From positions 150,362,501 through 150,426,500 of the forward strand of contig JASDFA010000016.1 of the NCBI GenBank assembly GCA_035772735.1: a stretch of 64,000 nucleotides of DNA. Direction: 5' to 3'. A model generated the notes under the pieces. It made no database searches. It saw only the letters and a list, made by a program, of their open reading frames with translations, and was not told the DNA's origin. The position numbers and the translations under genes are program-made. Origin of the DNA: Datura wrightii (Eukaryota > Streptophyta > Magnoliopsida > Solanales > Solanaceae). Every line of letters begins with the position of its first letter. The first letter of the stretch is position 1. Below, in pieces: positions 45,336-56,252 of this stretch.

Positions 45336-47577
45336 TGTCACGCCCCACCTTGGGAGTCATGACTGGCACCTGGTGCCCTACTAGGATCTGGAATGCTGGA
45401 CCAACTGAGCCTAAGCACTTCTGGTGCAAGGGTAGCTCTAACTCCGGAATCAAGGAAACGACGGGCTATATAGCGGCTGTAAATACAGGCCCCGGCCGAC
45501 AAGGCCTATAGCCACCTGTTAAAAGCAAACAACTAACCAGAACAACTAAATATAAGGAGTCTTATGCGGGCCGACAAGGCCACCATACTGTCTAGTTATA
45601 TCTGAGAAAGGAAATCAAGCACTAAACTGATCTGTGACCGATAAGACCACCAACTAACAACTGAATAAGGCCCCACACGGCTAGTACAGCTAACCACAGG
45701 GAAAATATACAATCTGCAAGCCCTCTAAGAATAATAAGATGGTCGGGACAGGGCCCCGTCCTACCTATACTGTACAGACAAGAAGAAAGTAAACCTCTGT
45801 CTTCCAAGATCCGGATGAAAGGAGCTGAAGGCTCTGTATCGCTGACTGGTACTACGAGGGATCTGCTCCTCGTCTATGTGTACCTGCAGGCAAGTAATGC
45901 AGCACCCCAAAACAGGCGTCAGTACCATTGGTACTGAGTATGCAAGCAACAACTGAGAATAACTGAAAGTAAATAATGAAACTGATAGTAACTGGAGCAA
46001 TAAGAAAGACAGACTGAAACTGAATGGAATAGTGGGTTCAGGTCCAACCTTAACTATTCTGAAAAGAGTAGGAGTCGTACCTAGTAACGTGGCGTCCTAC
46101 TTTCTATCTAACCATAACTGAAATAACATGACATAATATAACACAACATAAACCTTACCTGGCCCCCATAAGCCGGAAGGTACAATCATCACAATCTATT
46201 TACCCCTACCCAGGTCATACTACATCACCTAGTAACTATAAGCAACCTGCCGATCCCCTGGGTATGCAACTTGGGCCCCCTAACTATAACTGTACCTGAG
46301 TCCGGAGGACTCCTGAAATCAACACCCCGGGCGCAAGCGCTCGACGGGGGTGTATAAAGGCCAACCACGACAAAATATGGGGAAACTGGCATCCCATCTT
46401 CTTCCCTAGCGGACGACATGCCACTCCATAGAGCGACGTATCCTCGCCCTCTGGCGGACGAGTCGATACAACTATTACCCCTGGGGCAGTCACGAAAGCT
46501 AGGCAATCCAGCCTAAAACAATACAATCAAGTCTCCATTGATAGCAATGACTGCACATAATACATACAAAATTTGATAATAATAATATAATCTCTGACAT
46601 GCTGTACTGAATCTCATACTAAAGCATGATATAACATTTCTGAAATAATCTGCTGGGACTTACGCTATTTTACTCAGTTTCATGCTAAACACGATATAAT
46701 ATTCCTGACGTGCTTTACTAAATTTCATACTGAGTACGCTATACTGTTTCTGAAATACTCTACTGGAATATATACTATTCTACTATACTGGGACAACTAA
46801 CTTGCCGAAAGAAATTGGCTTTACATACCTCGACTGTCGGCTTTCTGATTAACTTGAGTAGTTCGGCTAATATTCAGCTATTTCCCCAACTGTAATCATT
46901 TCACAACAGAATAGAACTAATTTCATCATTATTTTGGAAGAAAACAATACTATGTATATATCTACTGGCTATTCTTCGGCTTATCGAAGAACGACCGAAA
47001 ACTCGAAATTCTCGGGGATCTAGAAGGGAGAAATACTCACTTTAATGCTGGGAGTGTATTAACACTGTTTGTAGCAATTCCAATAACTTTGACTCGGCGG
47101 GTCGATGCTTCGCCGGGCAATTTTCGCGAAACTAACTCCATAGAAATGCTCCCTGCAGCTTTATACTTTGGTACCCAAAGTTAATTTGAGTTTGGACTGC
47201 TTTTGACGGTGTAATCGGACGGAAATTATATATTCTCTTCGTCCTCCCTCTGTTTCTGGTCGTGTGTATAATGGAAAATGATATAAAGTTAAAAGGTGAG
47301 GCCTATATATACTTGCAGCAAAATACATGGAAACGTGGCACGCTGGCCAACGCGCTGTTTTGGCTCCATGCCACATTGGCTAACGCGGAGGTCCCAGCTC
47401 CGCGCCACTTTGCCCCTCTGGGCAGCACGATTCAGCCTCCTCTTGCGAAATTCCAACTTGGCACTCGTTCGGCCTTTCCCCGGGCCCTTTTCTGGCACAT
47501 ATGGCATTTTAAAACTCTCAACCAACATGCGAATAGGTCGACTAAATGCTAGAAACTTACGGCGGTGTAACATCAGG
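45331..47577 (-). mobile_element. Family-A solo LTR inside E2 pol
   Basis: LTR 45336-47572 (2237 bp, TGTCACGCCCC to GGCGGTGTAACA) with perfect TSD TCAGG at 45331-45335 and 47573-47577. Opposite in orientation to E2. E2 coding resumes at 47573 with VWDVQAESPTL, as in E1 at 23420. No internal sequence. Confidence 0.95.
47302..47410 (-). promoter_or_regulatory. U3 TATA and GC cassette in solo LTR
   Basis: Minus-strand TATATATAGG at 47302-47311; GC block with ACGTGGCACGCTGGCCAACG, CCATGCCACATTGGC and TAACGCGGAGG, a variant of the E1b/E4 cassette. Confidence 0.5.
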
Positions 47578-48450
47578 GTTTGGGATGTGCAAGCAGAATC
47601 CCCAACTCTCTAGTCTATCCTAGTTATTAATGAGTTTCCGGATGTGTTTCCAGATGAACTTCCCGGTATTCCTCCATAGCGGGAAATAGATTTCTCTATG
47701 GATTTGCTACCAGATACTCAGCCTATATACATACCCCGTATCGAATGGCCCCTGCTGAATTAAAAGAATTAAAAGAACAGTTAAAAGATTTGTTAGATAA
47801 GGATTTTATTAGACCTAGTACGTCACTGTGGGGTGCACCAGTCCTGTTTGTTAAAAGAAGGATGGGTCTCTACACATGTGCATAGATTACCGACAATTGA
47901 ATAAAGTTACTGTTAAGAATAAATATCCTCTTCCAAGAATAGATGATTTGTTTGATCAACTGCAAGGGGAACAATATTTCTCTAAAATTGATTTGAGATC
48001 TGGGTACCACCAGGTTCGAGTTTGGGAGAAAGATATCCCGAAGACAGCTTTCAGGACTAGGTATGGCCATTTTGAGTTCTTAGTTATGTCCTTCGGGTTG
48101 ACAAACACACTAGCAGTGTTCATGGACCTAATGAATAGTATCTTCAGGTCGTATTTGGATCTATTTGTAATAGTGTTCATTGATGATATCCTAGTCTACT
48201 CCCGCACAGAAGCGGAACATAAAGATCATTTGCGGGTAGTACTTCAGATCATCAGAGACCGCTAGTTATATAAAAAGATTTCTAAATGTGAGTTCTAGTT
48301 GAATTCTGTAGCTTCGGGCCACATTATATCAGAGGCTGGTATTTAAGTCGACCAACAAAAAATTGAGGCATTTAAAACATGGCCTAGACCTACAACCCAA
48401 TAGAGGTTCACAATTTCCTGGGGTTAGCTGGGTATTATAGAAGGTTCGTG
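47573..48450 (+). pseudogene. pol: E2 reverse transcriptase, decayed
   Basis: Linker (NEFPDVFPDELPGIPP) then LKDLLDKDFIRPSTS in a broken frame. 47876-48265 is a clean stretch with CIDYRQLNKVTVKNKYPLP, DLRSGYHQVRV, FEFLVMSFGLTNT and the FIDDILVYS active site at 48177-48200. TAG at 48263-48265 (CAG expected) and TAG at 48296-48298 (Trp expected in KCEFW) stop it. Then the GHIISEAG and LAGYYRR-type thumb/connection region. Confidence 0.9.
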
Positions 48451-48993
48451 GAAGGGTTTTCTACCCTGTCAGCACCTTTGACTAAATTGACTCAAAAAGT
48501 AGCCAAGTTTCAGTGGATCGAAGCCTGTGAGATGAGTTTCCAGGAATTGAAAAACAGATTGATATCAGCACCAGTGTTAGCTTTGCCGGAAGGTTCAGAG
48601 GGTTATGCAGTGTATTTTGACGCTTCAGGCATCGAGTTAGGGTAGGGTTTAATGCAACATGGAAAGGTAATAACGTATGCTTCGAGGCAATTGAGAAAAC
48701 ATGAAAAAAACTATCCCACCCACAATCTGGAGTTAGCTGCAGTGGTTCACGCCTTAAAGATATGGAGGCATTACTTATATGGGGTGCATGTGGATATTTT
48801 TACTGACCATAAAAGTCTTCAGTACATTTTCACACAGAAAGAGCTGAATTTGCGACAACGTCGTTGGCTAGAATTGTTGAAAGATTATGATGTGAACATT
48901 TTGTATCACCCAGGGAAAGCTAATATTGTGGCAGATGCTCTTAGCCGCCGATCTATGTCCAGTTTGGCATATATGATACCAGAACAGTAGGAA
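48451..48993 (+). pseudogene. pol: E2 RNase H, decayed
   Basis: FSTLSAPLTKLTQKVAKFQW connects from RT. YFDASGIELG has the first catalytic Asp, then a TAG and frameshift at about 48643. HNLELAAVVHALKIWRHYLY keeps the catalytic Glu lost in E1, followed by FTDHKSLQYIFTQKELNLRQ and ILYHPGKANIVADALSRRS. Ends at TAG 48988-48990, where EQW is expected. Confidence 0.9.
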
Positions 48994-50058
48994 ATGGCCC
49001 GAGAATTGCATCGGCTAGCCAGCTTGGCAGTTCGGGTAGTTGATACAGAGGATAATGGAGCCATAATTCAAAATACTGCAGTATCATCCCTAGTTGTAGA
49101 AATAAAAGAGCGGCAGTATGAAGATCCTCATTTAGCACAACTCAGAGATAAGGTACAACAGGGAGAAGTACCAGCCTTTGAGGTAACTGAGGATGGGGTT
49201 TTGAGATGTAGGGGTCGCTTCTATATTCCAGATGTGGCAGGACTTCGCTAGCAGATCATGGCAGAGGTACATTATTCCCGTTATTCTCTTCACCCAGGTT
49301 CAACAAAGATGTATCATGATATAAAAGAGATTTACTGGTGGCCGGGAATAAAGAAGGAGGTAGCAGAATTTGTAGCACAATGTCCTAACTGCCAACAGGT
49401 AAAGGCGGAACATCAAAAACTCAGTGGATTGACACAGGAAATAGCAGTGCCTATATGGAAGTGGGAGGCAATCAATATGGATTTCATGACAGGATTACCC
49501 TATACCAGGCACAGATTTGATTCCATCATGGTGATTGTTGACAAATTCACGACGTTAGCTCATTTTCTACCAGTCAGGACCACCTTCTCAGTCGAGGACT
49601 ATGCTGAATTATATATCAGGGAAGTAGTTCGATTGCATGGTGTTTCAGTATTGATCATTTCTGACAAAGGAGTGTAGTTTACAGCTAAATTCTGGAAGTC
49701 CTTTCAGAAGGGCCTGGGGACACAAGTTAATCTGATTACAACTTTCCATCCTCAAACCGACGGACAGGCAGAATGTACCCTCTAGATGCTCGAGGATATG
49801 TTACGGGTGTGCGTGTTAGACTTCGGAGGCAGTTGGGATGAGCACTTACCCCTTATTGAATTTGCTTACAATAACAGTTATTATTCAGCAATCCAGATGG
49901 CGCCTTACGAGGCCTTATATGGGTGGAAATGCAGGTCCCCAGTTGGTTGGTTCGATGTAGGAGAATCAGAGTTAATTGGGCTAGACATAATCCACCCGTC
50001 AGAAGAGAAAGTAAAGCTTATCAGAGAACGCCAAAATTCTTACGCTGACGTATAGCAT
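48994..50058 (+). pseudogene. pol: E2 integrase, decayed by stop codons
   Basis: Linker 48994-49251 ends at TAG 49249-49251 (CAG expected). Then the zinc domain HYSRYSLHPGSTKMYHDIKE...CPNCQQVK (HHCC), core with NMDFMTGLP (first Asp) and VLIISDKGV (second Asp). TAG 49675-49677 follows where GAQF is expected. GQAEC keeps the Glu just before TAG 49783-49785. 49786-50055 is the post-core region (WDEHLPLIEFAYNNSYYSAI, RSPVGWFDVGESE), ended by TAG 50053-50055. Reading frame is otherwise collinear with E4. Confidence 0.9.
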
Positions 50059-50501
50059 AGAAGTCTGGAATTCGATATAGGCGACTGGGTATTTCTGAAG
50101 GTTTCGCCAATGAAGGGCGTGATAAGATTTGGTAAAAAGGGCAAGCTTAGCTCAAGGTTTATTGGGCCGTATAGAATCCTCCGGAGAATAGGTCAGGTGG
50201 CATATGAGCTAGATCTACCTTCAGAATTTTAGAATCTATTCACTCGGTCTTCCATGAGTTGATGTTAAGAAAGTGCATAGAGGATCCATCTCGAGTTGTG
50301 CCAATTGAGGATGTCCAGGTTACTGAGGAATTAGCCTACGAAGAGGTTCTAATGGCCATATTGGATCGGCAAGTTCACAGGTTGAGAACTAAAGATGTCG
50401 CCTCTGTTAAGGTATTATGGAGAAATAGGAATATAAAAGAGATGACCTGGGAAGCCGAGGACAACATGAGATCCGGATATCCTCATTTGTTCCAAACTTA
50501 A
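50059..50501 (+). pseudogene. pol: E2 integrase C-terminus and chromodomain-like motif
   Basis: DWVFLKVSPMKGVIRFG-type sequence, PRFIGPYRI, then after a frameshift MMLRKCIEDPSRVVPIEDVQ and VKVLWRNRNIKEMTWEAEDN followed by YPHLFQT. This terminal motif is the chromodomain-like tail of plant chromoviruses, thought to steer insertion to heterochromatin (family knowledge). Confidence 0.8.
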
Positions 50502-50763
50502 TTCAGATTACGTAGTTAAGGTGAAATTGTTGGTTCAGTTGTTGTTTTACAATTTATGTTATATGTAATGCTCAGTTGTCTATCATCTTACTGTGAAAGA
50601 GTTGTTATAGTGTTATGTGAAATGCATGTATTGGACTTTTCTGCATTTTAGGGTTTTCAGATAGTCCATATTATAGGGGAGACTCTACCGAAATTTTTCC
50701 AGAATAGTAGTTAAAGGGTTAGATTCCCATAAGCTAAAGTGACATTCAAGGACGAATGTTCCT
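50502..50763 (+). other. E2 3' non-coding region
   Basis: Short untranslated region between the pol stop and the polypurine tract. Contains GGACGAATGTTCCTAAGGGG, the family-A junction motif. Confidence 0.7.
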
Positions 50764-50775
50764 AAGGGGCGAGGA
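50764..50775 (+). other. E2 polypurine tract
   Basis: AAGGGGCGAGGA directly precedes the 3' LTR TGTTATAGCCC. Confidence 0.8.
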
Positions 50776-50929
50776 TGTTATAGCCCATAAGTTTCTAACG
50801 TTTAGTCAACCTATTCGTACATTGGTCAAGAGTTTTAGAGTACGACGCATACGAGAAAGGCCAGGAAAAGGTCAAACGAGCGCGGAATCGAGGAAGTGAG
50901 GGAGAAGGCCAGACAAGCTGCCAAATAGG

Positions 50930-51050
50930 GGCAACGTGTCACGGACCCTCCCCCTCCGCTATGGGCTCTGTGACACACCCATAATATGGCGCGTTGGGGT
51001 CCATGCCACGGACCCCCTATCCACCGCCCAAAATGTTATATATATTAAGT
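50930..51050 (+). promoter_or_regulatory. U3 GC cassette and TATA, E2 3' LTR
   Basis: GGGGCAACGTGTCACGGACC with CTCTGTGACACACCC, the second half CGCGTTGGGGTCC/GGACCCCC, then TATATATATTAAG at about 51036-51048. Confidence 0.55.
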
Positions 51051-51732
51051 TGATCATTTGATATAATATATCAATAATAGACCCTCGGCCATAGAGAGTA
51101 TATTCCGCCATTTTCAAGGTAATTTCCTTCCGTTTACGTGCCAAACGCTGTCCAAATTCAAATTAACTTCAGGTATCGGGTTATAAGCCTGTAGGAAGCA
51201 TTACTGCGGAGTTAGTTTGTCAAAATTTGCCTGGCAAATCGTAACCCCATTGAGCAAAGGTTGTTAGAATTGCTCCAAATTAATTTCAATACAATCACAG
51301 ACTTTAAGTAAGTATTTCTCCCTTCTGAACTCTCGCGAAATTATACAGTTTTGATCGTTTTTTATTAAGTTAAAGTATAGTTAATATTAGTATTAAAAGT
51401 TATTGTTTTTGCCAAATTTAGTACTGAATCTAGTCTCATTCTTCCAGTAATACGATTATAGTTGGAAAGGGTTGTTGAATATAGATTGAAACTCGCGGTT
51501 AGATAGAAAGTCGGCACTTAAGGTATGTAAGGCTATTCCTTCAGCAAGTTATGTTCGTCGTAACGTTAATACGACCTGTGTGTCTATAGTACTTCAGAGT
51601 AAAACCTATTGGTGTCAGCTGTTATAAACTGAATTGAGCCTATGGTGACAAAATAGTAATTCTTGTTTGAGTTAATCTAGCTAGAATGGTCTTACTTCGA
51701 TGTTGAGTAGTTGGATGTTATCCCATACAGAG

Positions 51733-52034
51733 TCCTATTTATTGAGGCCGCGAGGGCCACATTGAATTTACTAAGGCCACGAGGGCACATTGAGTTCCAT
51801 TTATTGAGGCCGCGAGGGCTATACAGAGTTCCATTTATTGAGGCCGCAAGGGCCACATTGAGTTCCATTTATTGAGGCTGCGATGGCTATACAGAGTTCC
51901 ATTTACTGAGGACGCGAGGGCTATTTTGAGTTCCATTTATTGAGGTCGTGAGGGCCATACAGAGTTCCATTTACTGAGGCCGGCGAGGGCCGTATTGAGT
52001 TCCATCAGATTGAGGCCGCGAGGGCCATCTCGAG
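51733..52034 (+). repeat. 34-bp LTR tandem array, 9 units
   Basis: Same unit as 42239-42478, with two more units and a 6-bp deletion in unit 2. Units alternate between endings ACATTGAG and ATACAGAG over units 2-5. Confidence 0.9.
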
Positions 52035-52786
52035 TTATAGTACACACCATCCTTACTACTCAAGTAGTAAGAGTGGACCTTTTTTGTACTTGCCGAGGCT
52101 TATGGGGGCTCAGGTAGGTTCTTCTGTGTTGTTTGTACCTTTCAGGCTTATGGGGGCCCGGTTAGGTTCTTGTTTGCTTATATAGACTTGTTGTTTAGAT
52201 AATTCAGATAGTGAAGGTATTTAGGTTAAATCCTTGCTCTCTTTCTTTAATTACTACAGTTTTACCAGCTTTCAGTCAATTATTATCTTTCTGCCTTAAA
52301 TATTCGGTACATGTTGTACTAACGCCCACCCAGGGCACTACATCTCTTACCTGCAGGTGCGGATAGACTTGGTTCGGGACGTTCCTAGACTCCAGTTGAA
52401 GTCATTAGTCTATTCAGCTCCTTTCCTTCGGAGTTGAAAGTTAGTAGAGGTTTGTACTTTTGATGTACAGTTTTTGGGTAGTTCGGAGCCCTGTCTCGAC
52501 CATTATATCACTCCTAGAGGCTTGCAGACTGTTGTACATTCTGTGTGGTTAGTTGCTGTTGGCTGTGTGGGTCCATGTATGCTTTATTTCCTGTGTTGGA
52601 CGTGTGGGGCCTTGTTTAGCTATTAGTTGGGGCTTTGTCGGCCATAGAGTAGTTTAGTGCTTGATTTACTTTTCAGTTATAACTAGACTGCATGGTGGCC
52701 TTGTCGGCCCGCATAGAGTCCCTATTATTGTGTTGTTGTGGTCAACTATCTTTTTTTATAGGTGGCCTTGTCGGCCAGGGGCTGTA

Positions 52787-54408
52787 TGATGTGTTGTGGA
52801 TTTAAAACACTATTGACACTCAAACCTAAGAAAATAGCATGAACTTAGGTGTATTTATGTTGATATGGGGCACTTTTCCTTTGATTTCAGGATAAATGGG
52901 TGTTGGAGCATAAATTTGCAAAAAGAAGCTAAAAGTGTGCAAAAGGGCAAAGATGCAGTCCACAGTATGATCCGTAGGATGGACCTGCGAGTCGTACTGA
53001 TGGCCGTGATAAGAAGCAGAAGGCTGAAGCTGGAAGAATGAACCTACGAGTCTTGCCACAGATCATACCAAGCTTGTATGAGTCGTGGTAAGGCAGTCGT
53101 GATGAACTCCAGAAGAATTGCACAAGAGACTGATTCTCAGTACAATAGGATACCACGACCCGTGAGAGCTTAGTACGAGTCATACCATACCGGTCGTGGT
53201 GAACTTCAGACAAATTGCAAAGATTCAGAATCAAGCCACGGGAGCCTGGTATGAGTCGTAGGAAGGAGGTACGAATCGTACCTTGGCCGGACACTTAGCC
53301 AAAAATCAGCCAACAATCCAAACCACGAGATGCTGCCATGGACCATAGGATGCTCCTACGAGTCGTAGGATGATCCATGCCGAGGTCGGCATAAAATATG
53401 GAAAATTGCCTTGTTAGCCTAGGAAAAGGATTTTTATGTCTATATAAATATATTTTATGTTTTATTTTTCATAAGTGACATTGAGAAGAATTAGTTTTAG
53501 TTGGAAAACATTGTAGTAGACAATTTTACATCTTTGAAAGAGAGAATTGAGTTGGTTCAACCTTGTGATCAACCTTTTCTTAAATTCATATTGTTCTTGT
53601 TACTTGTTCTTCAAGATTTTGCGGATTAATTAAAGAAAGCGTTTTTCTCAATTTGTAAGTATTGTTTTTATGTCTTTAATCATGAACACACTTCACAACC
53701 TTGCAACTATGAGAGGCTAAAACCTCCATAGCTAGGGTTGTGGGAACCATGGTGAATTAACAAGCTAGGGTTGCACAAAGTGACTCTAAAACCAATACTA
53801 ATTACTTATATTTTATTCTCTTCATGCTTTAATGATTCTTAGTGGTGTACAACGTTAGGAAGTGCCCAGAATTCTTTACTTGCTTTGGTCGAAGAGATAG
53901 AGATTAGGAAAAGAGAATTACAATGGAGCCTTGATCTTGATGATCATTATATTAACTTGAGATGTGGTTGCAGGATAGTTATATCTGGAACTTAGTGATA
54001 ACAGTTAGTTTGGAAACTCTCATGAGACTTGATCGAGTAATTGAGTATAGTCATTCAACAGGGATTGGTTGATCATTTGAACGAACATAAGTTATCAGTT
54101 CTGTAAGTAAATATTTGTGAAGATCACGAGTGTATACCTAAAGCTGTTATGAATCCATAGGGAACACAAACCCTTGTTATCCTTTAATTATTGATTCAAA
54201 ACCATAAGCTTGACAACTGCTTTGTTTTTACTATTGATTATTATTAGAATCCCCCAAATTGTGAAGTAACTATCGTACAAGTTCACTTACCGGCTGTAAT
54301 CTAGATCTTCCATATTCCCTGTGGGATCGACCCCAACCTCTAAGTTGGGTTCTTTATTGACAACGTCCGCTTCATACTTCAGTTAGAAGTGTGGTTTGAG
54401 CGTTATCA
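52787..54408 (+). repeat. E3 5' LTR
   Basis: 1622 bp, TGATGTGTTG to GCGTTATCA. ORFs on the minus strand here are shadows of the GC motif region. Confidence 0.85.
52965..53448 (+). promoter_or_regulatory. E3 U3: array of ACGAGTCGT-type dyads and TATA box
   Basis: About ten copies of CTACGAGTC / GAGTCGTGG / CACGACCCGTG-type motifs, ending with the perfect odd palindrome CCTACGA-G-TCGTAGG (53355-53369), followed about 70 bp on by CTATATAAATA (53438-53448). Confidence 0.6.
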
Positions 54409-54413
54409 AAAAG

Positions 54414-54431
54414 TGGCACTGTTTCCGGGGA
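54414..54431 (+). other. E3 primer binding site (tRNA-Asp type)
   Basis: TGGCACTGTTTCCGGGGA, five bases after the LTR; three mismatches to TGGCGCCGTTGCCGGGGA. Fixes plus orientation. Confidence 0.75.
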
Positions 54432-54610
54432 ATACGACTAAGACTAGATTATTTGCTTGTATTTGACTCTTTTGGTAGTTATTTCCTCTTTTACGTTTTT
54501 GTTTGTTTTGTTTTGTCTCATCAAGGGCACCTCTTGGCAAATCCAAGCATCCAAGATAGTGGAGGATGAGTCCAAGTTCCTTGACGAAGTCTAAGTAGTC
54601 AAGTTACTTA

Positions 54611-54659
54611 CGTTGTGCCGTGACGTTAAATCAGGTGCTGCATGGGAGGAAACCCATGG
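54611..54659 (+). other. E3 conserved post-coding motif with hairpin
   Basis: CGTGACGTTAAATCAGGTGC then hairpin CATGGG-AGGAAA-CCCATG (54641-54658). Matches 19287-19333 in E1b, with a compensatory C-G to T-A pair in the stem. Confidence 0.6.
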
Positions 54660-56252
54660 ATGGTGAAGTCTGTGTAGCCACAGGTATGTCCCCTTTCCTC
54701 TATTTTTACATTCCATGCTTCAGGTATGAAGCATTCTTTTTTTTAAAAAAGGGGGGAGGGGGTGTACTTGTAAATGTTGGGAATTTTGATTTGTACGAGG
54801 ATTTTTCTTGTTGTGTTTCTTTTCCCTCGGCCATGCTATCTAGTAGAACCGACATGTTTAGGGTTTTATTTTTGTGATTTTTGATTAGAATGTACCTTAG
54901 GATTACTCAGCCAATAAATTGCATTAGTTTTGATATTTTTAAAAATTGACCCTGTTCAAAATTTTTGCTATGTATTTGTGACAACATGCATGATTTCTGT
55001 GGATATTTTTATACATTTGGTTATTAATAGTAGTTATTCCTTTTAATCCATGTATGAACCAAACATGTGAAGTAAAAATAGTTCATGTACCATGTGTGAG
55101 TGAGGTTTTAGTATTCATTGCATTATGTTGTTGAGGATCTAGAACTTGCTTGGTTGGTCTCTGCATAAGTTAAGGACGGTTGGTTAGGATATGATCATAG
55201 GTCATTTTTGTTTTAGCTCACTTTTAGCCTCTATTGCCCTACCAAAGTTTCATGAATCCCTTGATCCCAAGTTTGAGCCTTAATAGACCATATTTCTTTG
55301 ATTTACCTATTAACCATATCCATTTATTTATAATGAACCTGATTTTACCCTGGCCCTGCCTTGGATATTGTGAACCTCAACATAAGCAAAATGCTTAAGC
55401 TGAGGGTGGCTAGAGTAGGGGTGCATAAATGGTGAGAGCGGGAGAAAGGAAATGAAAATAAAAGAAGAGAAAAGAGAAAATATGGTGAAAAATAAGGTGT
55501 GGTGAGGTGAAAAAGTAAAAGAGCTGAAAATCTTGAGAATCTTGAAAAAGAAAAATTCAAAAGAGCTTGAAGTTTGAAAAATGCGAAAAATCACCTCACC
55601 CATGAAAATATTCTTAAATGGGGTAAAAAGGGAAGAAAGGAAAATGAAAGAGAGAAGGGTGAAATAGGTAAATGGTGTAGCAAATGTATGTAGTGCCAAG
55701 GAAGGGATAGTCACTCATAAAATCTCTCATCTCTATCATGTCCATCCCTAAGCCTACATTACAAGCCATATCAAGTCTTATAGTGATCCTAACTTGACCA
55801 TCTGACAAACCAAAGTAGAGAAAATAAGGGCAAGCCTATGGTATCTGATGCATAATACTTGCAAACTTCCTGGTGAGAGTGAGTGCTTCACTTGCCTAGT
55901 CCCATGTTGTATTTGATACTTCATATCTGAGTGGGGACTTCATTTGTGTGAGGGTACATGGGTTATGTTTGCTTTTACCATTGAGCTGTGTGAAAAACAT
56001 TGGTGATGACTTGATTGCTTGTTGATAGCTAGATGACATGTCTTGATCCCTGTATATGATGTTTTGATGTTGCTTGTAATGCATTAGCTGATGATGTTCT
56101 ATAAGGAAGGGTCAATAGAGTGTATATAGAGAGTGAAAAAATTTGTTTGAGTATTGGCTGTAGTATCTTAAGTGTATTTTCTAGTTGGGCGTCGTGTTTA
56201 GTTTTTCTTTTTCTTTGCATGAGGACATACAAAAGTCTTAAGTTGAGGGTGT
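54660..56252 (+). other. E3 internal non-coding region
   Basis: No Gag, PR or pol motif in any frame. Contains a poly-purine stretch 55410-55680 on the plus strand, whose minus-strand ORFs (Phe/Ser-rich) are compositional. Ends with CTTAAGTTGAGGGTGT (56237-56252), the likely polypurine tract; a similar CTTAAGCTGAGGGTGG at 55390-55405 suggests a partial duplication. Confidence 0.65.

Larger units (their letters stand above)
41279..52786 (+). mobile_element. E2: Ty3/gypsy chromovirus-type element, decayed, truncated by E3
   Basis: Plus orientation. 5' LTR 41279-43354, iMet-type primer site 43359, Gag 43568 on, protease ~44880, [solo LTR 45336-47572], RT 47760 on, RNase H, integrase, chromodomain-like end 50501, polypurine tract 50764-50775, 3' LTR from 50776 cut at 52786 by E3. 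Same family as E1 and E4 but a distinct LTR subfamily (34-bp array). LTR divergence by eye is about 12% in the first 145 bp, with many CG-type transitions. Its right TSD is outside reach because E3 and E4 intervene. Confidence 0.9.
50776..52786 (+). repeat. E2 3' LTR, truncated by E3
   Basis: Collinear with 41279 on, up to GGCCAGGGGCTGTA, where E3 begins. Includes the U3 cassette and TATA (50930-51050) and the 34-bp array (51733-52034). Confidence 0.92.

Noticed and set aside
47573..50501. Endogenous pararetrovirus as the source of RT/RNase H
   Set aside because: Integrase, LTRs, primer site and TSDs, with PR-RT-RH-IN order, show Ty3/gypsy retrotransposons; no movement protein was seen.
52826..53294. 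Minus-strand ORFs of 77 and 121 codons in E3 5' LTR
   Set aside because: Produced by the GC-rich dyad array; the matching ORF in the 3' LTR is broken differently, so there is no coding constraint.
55328..55714. 128-codon Phe/Ser-rich ORF on minus strand
   Set aside because: Compositional: the plus strand is a purine-rich stretch of E3 internal DNA.
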